This document shows positions 32,207 to 39,695 of a stretch of 46,058 bases of DNA, piece after piece (the first letter of the stretch is position 1; every line of letters starts with the position of its first letter). The notes under the pieces are model-generated. The model ran no database searches. It saw only the letters and a program-made list of their open reading frames with translations, and had not been told where the DNA came from. Source of the stretch: Thermoplasmatota archaeon (lineage in GTDB: Archaea; Thermoplasmatota; Thermoplasmata; Thermoplasmatales; Thermoplasmataceae); assembly GCA_023379845.1 (NCBI GenBank), contig JAMCPG010000036.1, positions 1-46,058 of the forward strand, given 5' to 3'. The position numbers and the translations under genes are program-made.

Positions 32207-33310
32207 CTACAACCTCTCCTTCTTCGTCGCAATGTAGCTTGCCGAAAAAAATAGAAGAACAGCAATAACAGCCATGATTATGATGGGCAGGATTACAACC
32301 TGAATATCGTTGAAAAGGATCAGGTTGTCCAGTGCCTTGATGAAATATGTAAGAGGAAGGAATTCCGAAACGACCTGGAGGAATGCTGGCATGTCGCTTA
32401 TCGGGAAAAACACTCCGGACAGGAAGAGCATTGGATAGAAGATAACGTTACCAATCAGGCTTGCCGAGTTTTCTTCCTTTGTGAGAAGACCGGCGAGCAG
32501 GCCGATAGACAGGAATGATATCATGCCCAGAAAGATGACTAGTGCCGAGAGCAGTATCGATCTGATTGTCAGGGAAAGGTTTGCCCCAAAGACGGCATAT
32601 CCGATCCCAACAAGGATAAGGTCCGATAAGAACGTGGATAGTGTAAAGAAGATGACACTCGCAGCAAGCCATTCAGATTTGGTGAGCCCGACGAAAGAAA
32701 GTTGCCTGAAAATCTTCTTTTCCCTGTAATTTGGGACCTGGTAGATAAGGGCGAAGACTCCACTCAGTATCGTGAATCCTATGAAACCCGGTATGTAGTA
32801 GTCTATTGTCTTTGTGAATTTAGCAAGGACCGGTCTGTTAACAAGAGACACCGACTTCCCGCCTGCAAGGTTCGAGTTATATGACTGGGCAATGTCATTT
32901 GCCAGTGTCTGGCCCAGAGCCGAGGCTATCGGATTGCTTGGGTTGCTGTAATAGGTGAGGCTTATCACTCCATTTGCAAAATTTGCGGAAAAGTTTTCGG
33001 GTATCTGGAGGGCGCTGTCAATGCTATTCTGCGCAATGTAGGTCGATATATTGACATTGGGTGCAATGACTACGACGCTGAAGAGCCCGGTCTGGTTCAG
33101 GCCTTCAACAATTGCCCATGTGTCGTTTCCCGGATCAAGGTTCTGTACCACGAGGGTGGTCTTTGATGCCACCCCGCTCGTGCCGAAAATTGAACCAAAG
33201 AGAAGAATAAGGATTATGGGAAACACTATAAGGAAAAAGGGGCCGGTTTTTCCGCGCATGAACGACTTTGCATCCAGCTTCAGGTATAGCAGTATGCGCC
33301 TAAGCTTCAT
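32207..33310 (-). CDS. ABC-2 type permease
   Basis: A 367-residue protein from the ATG at 33308-33310, chosen because a strong ggaggtga ribosome-binding site precedes it at five bases; the GTG three codons earlier lies inside that site. One N-terminal helix (GPFFLIVFPIILILLFGSIF), a large extracytoplasmic domain of about 150 residues, then five helices (for example IPGFIGFTILSGVFALIY) make up the ABC-2 membrane layout. The EKKIFRQLSFVGLTKSEW loop is the cytosolic coupling helix that contacts the ATPase. It forms an export system with the ATP-binding gene, which overlaps it by 11 bases upstream. Substrate unknown; drug, lipid or peptide export is typical. Confidence 0.87.
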   Translation of the reverse strand: MKLRRILLYLKLDAKSFMRGKTGPFFLIVFPIILILLFGSIFGTSGVASKTTLVVQNLDPGNDTWAIVEGLNQTGLFSVVVIAPNVNISTYIAQNSIDSALQIPENFSANFANGVISLTYYSNPSNPIASALGQTLANDIAQSYNSNLAGGKSVSLVNRPVLAKFTKTIDYYIPGFIGFTILSGVFALIYQVPNYREKKIFRQLSFVGLTKSEWLAASVIFFTLSTFLSDLILVGIGYAVFGANLSLTIRSILLSALVIFLGMISFLSIGLLAGLLTKEENSASLIGNVIFYPMLFLSGVFFPISDMPAFLQVVSEFLPLTYFIKALDNLILFNDIQVVILPIIIMAVIAVLLFFSASYIATKKERL

Positions 33311-34226
33311 TCGTGTCACCTCCCATGAGGCCGATGAAAATATCTTCCAGGGTGTCTCGCGTTAACGTAAGGTTTTGCGGAGATATTCGAGCCTCCTTGA
33401 ACCTTTCTATGATCGAGAAGAACTCATCCATTGACGATATATCCATCTCAATAAAATCTCCTGATCGTCTATGCAGGAGTCCAAGGCGCAAAAAACCATT
33501 CATGTCATCTTCATCAAAAGATAGCCGGAGCACAGAACCTTTACCGTATTTGTGTATAATTTCATCCGGAGTGGCGGTTATTGTGATTATGCCACGATCC
33601 ATTATGCAAACCCTGTCTGCAAGCTTCTGCGCTTCTTCAAGATAGTGCGTTGTCAGTACAATGCTCTTCCCCGAGCCCTTCAGTTTCTCAATTATCTTCC
33701 AGACAGATCTCCGTGCGACGGGGTCAAGACCGGTTGTGGGTTCATCCAGAAACAGTATCTCTGGATCGTTGACCAGAGCCAGTCCCAGTCCAAGCTTGTG
33801 CTTTTCTCCACCAGACAGGTTCTTTATCAGTGAATCCTTCTTGTCCAGCAGATCCACCCGCTCAAGTATCCCATCCACGGTGTCCCTGGCATCCAGGGAC
33901 TTAATGTAAAAATCTATCGCCTCGCCGCAGTTTATGAGTTCAAGGAAGTTGAAGTCCTGCGGCAGTATCCCGACATGCCGGAAGATTTCAGTTCTCCTGG
34001 TTTCGGGATCCATTCCCAGTACCTCCACCTGCCCGGAAGACCTGTTTCTCTGTCCCTCAATAATTTCAAGTGTTGTCGTTTTGCCTGCTCCATTGTGCCC
34101 TAATATCGAGAAGATCTCACCACGGTAAATTTCAAAAGATATACCTTTGACTGCCTCAAATTTACCGTAACTTTTCCTCAGGTCTGTGATTTTTATAACC
34201 GTATCTGGCAACTCTGGCGAATGCAA
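33300..34226 (-). CDS. ABC transporter ATP-binding protein
   Basis: A 308-residue ATPase. Walker A is LGHNGAGKTT, the Q-loop is GILPQDFNFLE, the signature LSGGEKHKLGLGLAL (variant SGGEKH for SGGQ), Walker B ILFLDEPTTGLDP and the switch His TTHYLEEAQ. The C-terminal 80 residues (DDMNGFLRLGLLHRRSGDFI, then SMDEFFSIIERFKEARI, TLEDIFIGLMGG) form the extension found in DrrA/CcmA-type exporters. The start is TTG at 34226 (codons for MHSPELPDT). Overlaps the ABC-2 permease gene, so the two make one exporter; the cargo is probably a drug, antibiotic or lipid-like compound. Confidence 0.9.
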   Translation of the reverse strand: MHSPELPDTVIKITDLRKSYGKFEAVKGISFEIYRGEIFSILGHNGAGKTTTLEIIEGQRNRSSGQVEVLGMDPETRRTEIFRHVGILPQDFNFLELINCGEAIDFYIKSLDARDTVDGILERVDLLDKKDSLIKNLSGGEKHKLGLGLALVNDPEILFLDEPTTGLDPVARRSVWKIIEKLKGSGKSIVLTTHYLEEAQKLADRVCIMDRGIITITATPDEIIHKYGKGSVLRLSFDEDDMNGFLRLGLLHRRSGDFIEMDISSMDEFFSIIERFKEARISPQNLTLTRDTLEDIFIGLMGGDTNEA

Positions 34227-34288
34227 TTTTAAGTTAAAAGCTTACCTTTATCTAGATCCGGATAGAGATCATCTTTAAGGGACATGAC

Positions 34289-34804
34289 ATGATCTTCTGC
34301 AGTAAAATGGGAGATTTAGTAGCGTTGCTTCTGGTGGATCATTTTGCGATAGGGCAGTTCATGTCTTCGGGATCGAGTATCAAGCCCGTTAAGCTTGAAA
34401 GTGTCATCCACTTCAAGACACAGTGTCATATGGAGATAGAGGAAAATGTGGTTTTTCCGGTGATTGAAAGTTCGCTGCCCGAGGATAAAGGAATCCATGA
34501 AACTATAAAGAAGGCTCTGTCTGATCACATCATGGTAAGAAGGACCGGAAAGTCGTTAATAGACATTATGTCTTCAGAAGAGAACGATTCAGTTATCAGG
34601 AAAGCAGCTGATTTTTTACAGATGCTTGCCCAGCATGACCTGCATGAGGATCAGAACATCTTTCCTTCATGGTTTCACGTCGACTCAAGGAGGAAACTGG
34701 AATCGCTCAGAGAGGCCAGGACCATAATTGAACAGTACGGCTACAGGTACTATCAGAAGGCAACGGATTTGCCGGAATACATGATCAGGTATTTTCTGTC
34801 CTGA
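34289..34804 (+). CDS. Hemerythrin-like (HHE) protein
   Basis: A 171-residue helical protein with the di-iron ligand pattern of HHE cation-binding domains: His18 (VDHFA), His47 and Glu51 (CHMEIEENVVFP), His80 (SDHIMV), and His116 with Glu120 (QHDLHEDQNIFP). Such proteins bind O2 or NO, or sense and repair oxidative and nitrosative damage, in the cytoplasm. The start at 34289 (MIFCSK) may be replaced by the ATG at 34307 (MGDLVA), which is the more family-like N-terminus. An AT-poor upstream region carries no strong TATA box. It is divergent from the ABC exporter ATPase gene with about 60 bases between. Confidence 0.8.
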   Translation: MIFCSKMGDLVALLLVDHFAIGQFMSSGSSIKPVKLESVIHFKTQCHMEIEENVVFPVIESSLPEDKGIHETIKKALSDHIMVRRTGKSLIDIMSSEENDSVIRKAADFLQMLAQHDLHEDQNIFPSWFHVDSRRKLESLREARTIIEQYGYRYYQKATDLPEYMIRYFLS

Positions 34805-34897
34805 TTTACCTGAATGAATGAGAGGCGGGTCATACCGTTGAAATGTTTGCCAACTGTTGAAAACAAATATTTTATTATCTGCGTGTGATACAATTGC

Positions 34898-35047
34898 ATG
34901 GGACTGGGTAAAAGGGATCTTTCCAGAAAAAAGAAAAGTCTGGAGGACAAGCTGGTGGAGCTAGAGGAAAGGGCAAGAAAGAACCCTTTAAATAAGGCAT
35001 TGCAGGAAGAGATAAAGGAACTGAAGAAGAAGATAGAGAAGAGCTGA
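34898..35047 (+). CDS. Small basic coiled-coil protein, 49 residues
   Basis: An ORF from the ATG at 34898 to the TGA at 35045: MGLGKRDLSRKKKSLEDKLV then ELEERARKNPLNKALQEEIK, ending ELKKKIEKS. It is nearly one continuous charged amphipathic helix with heptad-like leucines. A good TATA-like box (aatattttatta, about 34866-34877) lies about 25 bases upstream, so the gene would be leaderless. The coding pattern and promoter support it as real; it is too small to assign. Downstream to 35232 there is no further gene that I can support. Confidence 0.6.
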   Translation: MGLGKRDLSRKKKSLEDKLVELEERARKNPLNKALQEEIKELKKKIEKS

Positions 35048-35232
35048 TTTTTTTCATACAGGCAGGACCAGGTTTTCAGAAAAAGAATAGGATATCCAGT
35101 TTCCTGTTCAACTGGATCTTTAATGAATGTGCGGCTTCAAGGCTATTATCAAAACGTGGCATGTAACTACGGTGAAGGTCTTGAGCAATCGCTGAAGCAT
35201 GCCAGCCTTGTTACAGGTTATATTGTGGATTT

Positions 35233-35574
35233 TCAGAAACTTATGACCTGATATCCCTCGTTAACGTAGTGAGCTATGCGCTCTCCAGCAGGCAGCAGCT
35301 TTACTCCCATATTCTCTAGGGCTTCCTTCTTTCCAAGGCGATCTGCAACCGCAACACAGGCTGAATCAACTGCTCCTGCATTGTAAAGTATTTTGAATGC
35401 ATCCAGTGCAGGTCCCTTCAGATCGGTAATATATTCTTCGCTCGCTCCAAAGAAAATAACCTTCAGATCATCATACCTCTTCTTGTCGACGGATCTGGAT
35501 GCGCTAATCAGTCCGAGGTCGGCTCTTGCTGGGTTTTCCTTTCCTGTCAATATTAAGAAAAGTGCTTTTGCCAT
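35233..35574 (-). CDS. DsrE-like small protein
   Basis: A 113-residue protein of the DsrE/DsrF-like fold: strand MAKALFLILTG, helix and strand ASRSVDKKRYDDLKVIFFGA, helix DLKGPALDAFKILYNAG, a Cys (SACVAVADRLGKKEALENMG) at about residue 73, and a C-terminal GVKLLPAGERIAHYVNEGYQVIS. DsrE relatives handle persulfide sulfur in sulfur relay, with a conserved Cys; here the Cys lies in the expected region between the third strand and helix. A sulfur-transfer role would fit an acidophile in sulfur-rich habitats but is inference. The gene is single, with nothing operon-like around it. Confidence 0.7.
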   Translation of the reverse strand: MAKALFLILTGKENPARADLGLISASRSVDKKRYDDLKVIFFGASEEYITDLKGPALDAFKILYNAGAVDSACVAVADRLGKKEALENMGVKLLPAGERIAHYVNEGYQVISF

Positions 35575-35785
35575 TAGGGCGTATCTGATACTGCCTTAAA
35601 ACGCTTAACTCTGGGCTTTAAATGATCTGTTTTGTTTAATCAGATCAAAGCCATACTCTAAACGCCTGTTCAGCATGATGATTGCTCTGCCACGTCAACC
35701 GATGGGGATGTCTGTACCTGTTTTATGCTGTTATTTCGTGATTTAGCGTCGGTAAAGTAGATATTCAACCAGATAATGTTTTATC

Positions 35786-37492
35786 GTGATAAACGAGGAG
35801 CTTGCCGAGATATTTGGCGAGATGGCCGATATTGAAGAGATTGAGGGTAACAGATGGGAATCGCTTGCATACAGAAAAGTTTCCGCTAACATTACGGCAC
35901 TCGGCGAGGATATCCGGGAAATCTACAAGAGAAATGAACTCAGGAAGATTGATGGGGTTGGATCCGCCATTGAGAAGAAAATCCAGCAATACATCCAGGA
36001 TGGAAAAATAGACACTTATGAAAAGCTGAAACAGAAATATCCCGTAGACTTCAGGAATCTGAGAAAGATTCAGGGGCTTGGTCCAAAGAAGATAGGTGCC
36101 CTTTTCGTCAATCTTGGGGTAACCGATATTGAAAGCCTTAAAAGGGCAATTGATGCCCACAAAGTTGCAGGTCTTCCCGGATTCGGTGAAAAAACGGAAG
36201 CAAATCTCCTCAAGGGAATTCAGGTGTACTCCAGATCCGGTGCATCGAGGATACTGCTGGGCAGGGCCTATGGGGATATCGAATCGCTCAGGTCATATCT
36301 GGAATCAACGGGTCTTTTTGATAGTCTCATAATCGCCGGATCCGCAAGAAGGATGCGGGAATCCATAGGTGACCTGGATATTCTGGCTTCTTCGACCAGG
36401 AGAAAGGAAGCAGCAGATGCATTCATCAATTCTGAGTTTGTTTCAGGGGTTGTCGTATCTGGAGAGTCTAAAATAACGGTAAACCTGAAGCTTGGAATTA
36501 CCTGCGATCTCAGGTTTATAGATGCTGATTCAATTGGTGCAGCACTGCAGTATTTCACCGGAAGCAAGGATCATAATGTTCACCTGCGTGACCTTGCAAT
36601 TTTCAGAGGGCTGAAGCTGAATGAGTACGGCCTTTTCAGGGGCGAGACGCGAGTTGCAGGGAGCGATGAGAAGGGGATCTATGAAAGCCTGGGACTTGCA
36701 TACATACAGCCGGAACTTCGCGAAAATACAGGCGAAATTGAAGCAGCTATGAATGGCTCTCTGCCGGGTATTGTCGATTATGGCGACATTAAGAGCGACC
36801 TGCACATGCACACTAACGACAGTGACGGCAGGAACTCGCTTGTAGAGATGCTTGACCATGCAAAGAAGAGCGGGCTTGAGTATATTGCCATGACAAACCA
36901 CAGCGTTGGCCTCAAAATTGCTCATGGCCTTGATGCGGAAAGGTTTTCCGAGCTCAACGCCCGGATAGATGAAGAGTCAGCCAGAATCGGCATACCCGCA
37001 CTTAAGGGGGTCGAGCTTGAGATACTCAGGGATGGGTCGCTTGATCTGTCGCCAAACACCATTGACCAGATGGATTATGTACTCGCTGCGCTCCATCAGT
37101 ATGTTTCCTCTAACAGGGAGGAAAACACCGGCAGGATCGTAAAAGCAATAGAATCCGGCCGCATAAACGCGCTTGCACACCCAACCGGGCGGCTTATAGG
37201 TAACAGGGAGATGTACAGCATCGATCTTGACGCAGTGGTGGAAAAGTGCATCGAAAATAAGGTTTTCATCGAGATAAATGGTTTTCCGGAAAGGTCTGAT
37301 CTTCCCGCGGATATTGTCAGAAGAGTGCATGATAGCGGTGTCATGTTTGCGCTCGGAAGCGATGCGCACAGCATCTCAGATCTGCGGTTTATAAGATTTG
37401 CAGCTGCCATAGCCAGGAGGGGATGGTTGACTCGCGAGAAGATAGTCAATGCACTGAATCTCAACGATTTCAGGAAGCTGCTCACAAAGTGA
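35786..37492 (+). CDS. polX: DNA polymerase X with C-terminal PHP domain
   Basis: A 568-residue protein of bacterial-type PolX. The N-terminal HhH lyase region has KIDGVGSAIEKKIQQYIQDG and QGLGPKKIGALFVNLGV; the palm carries GSARRMRESIGDLDIL (Asp196, Asp198 as metal ligands) with Asp241 (TCDLRFI) as third; residues from about 335 form a PHP domain, with SDLHMHTNDSDGRN (His340, His342), TNHSVGLKIAHG and GSDAHSISDLRF. The polymerase fills short gaps and the PHP domain has 3'-5' exonuclease and phosphatase-like activity; together they serve base-excision repair. The start is GTG at 35786. This domain order is common in bacteria and rarer in archaea. Confidence 0.92.
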   Translation: MINEELAEIFGEMADIEEIEGNRWESLAYRKVSANITALGEDIREIYKRNELRKIDGVGSAIEKKIQQYIQDGKIDTYEKLKQKYPVDFRNLRKIQGLGPKKIGALFVNLGVTDIESLKRAIDAHKVAGLPGFGEKTEANLLKGIQVYSRSGASRILLGRAYGDIESLRSYLESTGLFDSLIIAGSARRMRESIGDLDILASSTRRKEAADAFINSEFVSGVVVSGESKITVNLKLGITCDLRFIDADSIGAALQYFTGSKDHNVHLRDLAIFRGLKLNEYGLFRGETRVAGSDEKGIYESLGLAYIQPELRENTGEIEAAMNGSLPGIVDYGDIKSDLHMHTNDSDGRNSLVEMLDHAKKSGLEYIAMTNHSVGLKIAHGLDAERFSELNARIDEESARIGIPALKGVELEILRDGSLDLSPNTIDQMDYVLAALHQYVSSNREENTGRIVKAIESGRINALAHPTGRLIGNREMYSIDLDAVVEKCIENKVFIEINGFPERSDLPADIVRRVHDSGVMFALGSDAHSISDLRFIRFAAAIARRGWLTREKIVNALNLNDFRKLLTK

Positions 37493-37592
37493 GAGACAAG
37501 ATGCTGAAGTTCTCTTCGGCGCGATGTGCATGTCTATTCTTCCTTGTACGTATTCTGAGAAAAGCCTATATTCAGAATCGCCTTAAAGTGCT

Positions 37593-37961
37593 ATGTTGGA
37601 TCATAAGAGAAGGGAGAGGCTCGGCTCTGCTAAACGATACATAACAGGTCATGAGAATCAAGTTTTCACAAGCCTGCTTTCCAAACTGCAGGTATCAGGC
37701 AATCCACAAATAGTTGCAGGTGATTTTTCGCTTAAGTATGCCTATTGCGAACTGAAGGAAGAGGACAAACCGGAACTTGAGGTTATAGAAGATATCCCGA
37801 CTAAGGATTCAAGCGTATATTCCCTGAGTTTTGACATAACAACCAAAGGGGAGATGGTTGCAGAAGCAGTATTTTACAGGGACGAAATTGCACTTACCCC
37901 GAATATACGAACCAGGGACCTGGAAAACCTGGTGCAGTCGATTCTTGGAATATCGCCATGA
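37593..37961 (+). CDS. Hypothetical protein, 122 residues
   Basis: A 122-residue soluble protein with strands and helices (RRERLGSAKRYITGHENQVF, then SLKYAYCELKEEDKPELEVI, SVYSLSFDITTKGEMVAEAVF). I do not recognise it. No membrane segment. A TATA-like box (cctatattcag, about 37565-37575) lies some 20-25 bases upstream of the ATG. It is single, in the same orientation as the PolX gene and about 60 bases before the next gene. It is intact and its codon use resembles its neighbours, so I call it a real gene. Confidence 0.6.
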   Translation: MLDHKRRERLGSAKRYITGHENQVFTSLLSKLQVSGNPQIVAGDFSLKYAYCELKEEDKPELEVIEDIPTKDSSVYSLSFDITTKGEMVAEAVFYRDEIALTPNIRTRDLENLVQSILGISP

Positions 37962-38019
37962 AACAGTATATATACTTTATAAACTAATATGTTTATTTAT
38001 AGTCGGGCCCTGTTAAATC

Positions 38020-38655
38020 ATGGTTGGAACAGTGATAATAACAGGCGGATCAAGAGGGCTTGGCAAGGAGCTTGTGAGCCTATTCCTGAAGGATGGGTGG
38101 AAAGTAAGCACATTTTCCCGAAGCTGGGAACGTGATATTGATTTCAGGGAGCCATTTTTCCTTGGATTGAAAGCGGACATCAGATTTGAGGCAGATGTTG
38201 AGAGAGTCATAACGGAGACGAAAAAGTCGCTGGGGGACCCGACGTTGCTGATATTAAACGCCGGCTGGGTGTCGAAGGCGACAAGCATAAAGGATGAAAA
38301 CATCAACAACCTCAGGAACGATCTGGAGGTGAACGTTGTCTCCAGCACATTCATGGCACAGGAATTCCTGCGGAAATGCGATCCACATGCGGTTGTTCAT
38401 ATCACCTCAGATGCAGCCTCCACACACTACCCCGGATGGGGCTTCTATGGTGCATCAAAGAGTGCCATGGATTTCCTTATGGAGACGATGAAGCTTGAAA
38501 ACCAGGGCACGAAATTTATTTCAATCGATCCCGGGGATATGTATACTGAGATGCACAGGATTGCGGATCCTGACGCAGATCCTGCGGGGCTGAAGGACCC
38601 TGCAGAAGCGGCACAGATTGTGTTCAATAGAATCGTTGCAGAGGTGAAAAGATGA
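38020..38655 (+). CDS. Short-chain dehydrogenase/reductase
   Basis: A 211-residue SDR of the classical type: the nucleotide-binding loop TGGSRGLGKE (8-17), NAG motif at 80-82, catalytic Ser130 (HITSDAAS), Tyr143 and Lys147 (FYGASKSAM), and a PGDMYTEMH segment after them. It would oxidise or reduce an alcohol/ketone with NAD(P)H. No signal for a given substrate. A TATA-like stretch (atatatactttataaac, about 37966-37982) lies upstream. Its stop overlaps the ATG of the queA-like gene (atga), so the two are translated together and may belong to one pathway. Confidence 0.87.
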   Translation: MVGTVIITGGSRGLGKELVSLFLKDGWKVSTFSRSWERDIDFREPFFLGLKADIRFEADVERVITETKKSLGDPTLLILNAGWVSKATSIKDENINNLRNDLEVNVVSSTFMAQEFLRKCDPHAVVHITSDAASTHYPGWGFYGASKSAMDFLMETMKLENQGTKFISIDPGDMYTEMHRIADPDADPAGLKDPAEAAQIVFNRIVAEVKR

Positions 38656-39686
38656 ACGGGATCCCTGAATACCTTATTCAGACAAGGGAATTTTCGACAG
38701 GCATTCCATCCGAATATCTTGGAAAAAGGCGGTCAGATGTCAAATTATTATCAATCAACACATCGTCAGGGACATATTCCACGGGAAGCTTTGGCGACAT
38801 TGCCGGATTGCTCCAAAAAGATGATCTCCTTGTTTTTAACGACAGCAGGATGGTCCGTTCAAGCCTGAAGGGATACGCCAGAAACCATGAGCAGTATGTC
38901 AGGGTAAATTTTGGATACTGCGAGGATGGTGTGATAGCAGAGATAAGGGACCGCCTACATGAATACCATAGCGGCGACGCAATAATGTTTGCAGATGGTT
39001 CCTTCGTCACACTGGAACAAAAATACGAGAGATATGGGAGATACTGGCATGTCTCTATTTCTGATTCCAGGTCATTCAACAGGCTTTTGAAGGAGTCTGG
39101 AGATTTTATCATTTATGGTAAGAACAGTCCTTCTTATCCTGAGTCCGTGTATTACTCGGAATTAGCAACAGTTGAAGGATCGGTGGAATATCCATGTGCC
39201 TTGAGGCCATTTACCGGTGATGTCATTGAGCTGTTAAGAAAGAGAGGGATCCAGCTTGCACCCTTAACAATACATTGTAACCTGGGGTCGCTTGATGCAT
39301 CGGAATTCTTTCATCAGAAGAGCCTATTGCCCGAATTTTACTACTTGCCGGACAGAACTGCGGAAATGATTTCAAAAGCGAGAGATAACGGAGGAAGGAT
39401 AATAGCCATTGGAACAGGGGCTGCCCGGGCTCTCACTACTGTGCATAGAAGCAACACCTTCAGGCCGGGTAAGGGGTTTACCTCAATATTCATTGACCAA
39501 AAGACGGAGACGGGCCTCGACGGCATAGTTACGGGGATGCATGATCCTACCACTTCACATATCCTTCTTCTGTCGGCTTTTGCTGATATTGCACTTATCA
39601 GGTCATCGTATGAGGCTTCCAGCGATCATGGATTCCGCTGGCATGAGTTCGGCGATATCTCCATAATATTGGGACCCAGGCGTTGA
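38652..39686 (+). CDS. queA: QueA-like S-adenosylmethionine:tRNA ribosyltransferase-isomerase
   Basis: A 344-residue protein with the QueA family layout: the N-terminal PSEYLGKRRSDVKLLSIN (relatives: P...IA..P...RD..RLL), the DLLVFNDSRMVRSSLKG motif at about 58-75, a beta-barrel insertion, then ALRPFTGDVIELLRKRGIQL and IIAIGTGAARALTT (relatives: RIIAVGTTS.RALE), and a C-terminal TSHILLLSAFADIALI (relatives: HLPKSTLLMLVSAFAG). QueA makes epoxyqueuosine from preQ1-tRNA and SAM in bacteria. Archaea make archaeosine instead, so the substrate here is uncertain. The YP.D step and the GTTS motif are altered (GTGA), which may reflect a different role. Overlaps the SDR gene by four bases. Confidence 0.8.
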   Translation: MNGIPEYLIQTREFSTGIPSEYLGKRRSDVKLLSINTSSGTYSTGSFGDIAGLLQKDDLLVFNDSRMVRSSLKGYARNHEQYVRVNFGYCEDGVIAEIRDRLHEYHSGDAIMFADGSFVTLEQKYERYGRYWHVSISDSRSFNRLLKESGDFIIYGKNSPSYPESVYYSELATVEGSVEYPCALRPFTGDVIELLRKRGIQLAPLTIHCNLGSLDASEFFHQKSLLPEFYYLPDRTAEMISKARDNGGRIIAIGTGAARALTTVHRSNTFRPGKGFTSIFIDQKTETGLDGIVTGMHDPTTSHILLLSAFADIALIRSSYEASSDHGFRWHEFGDISIILGPRR

Positions 39687-39695
39687 GAATGAAAA

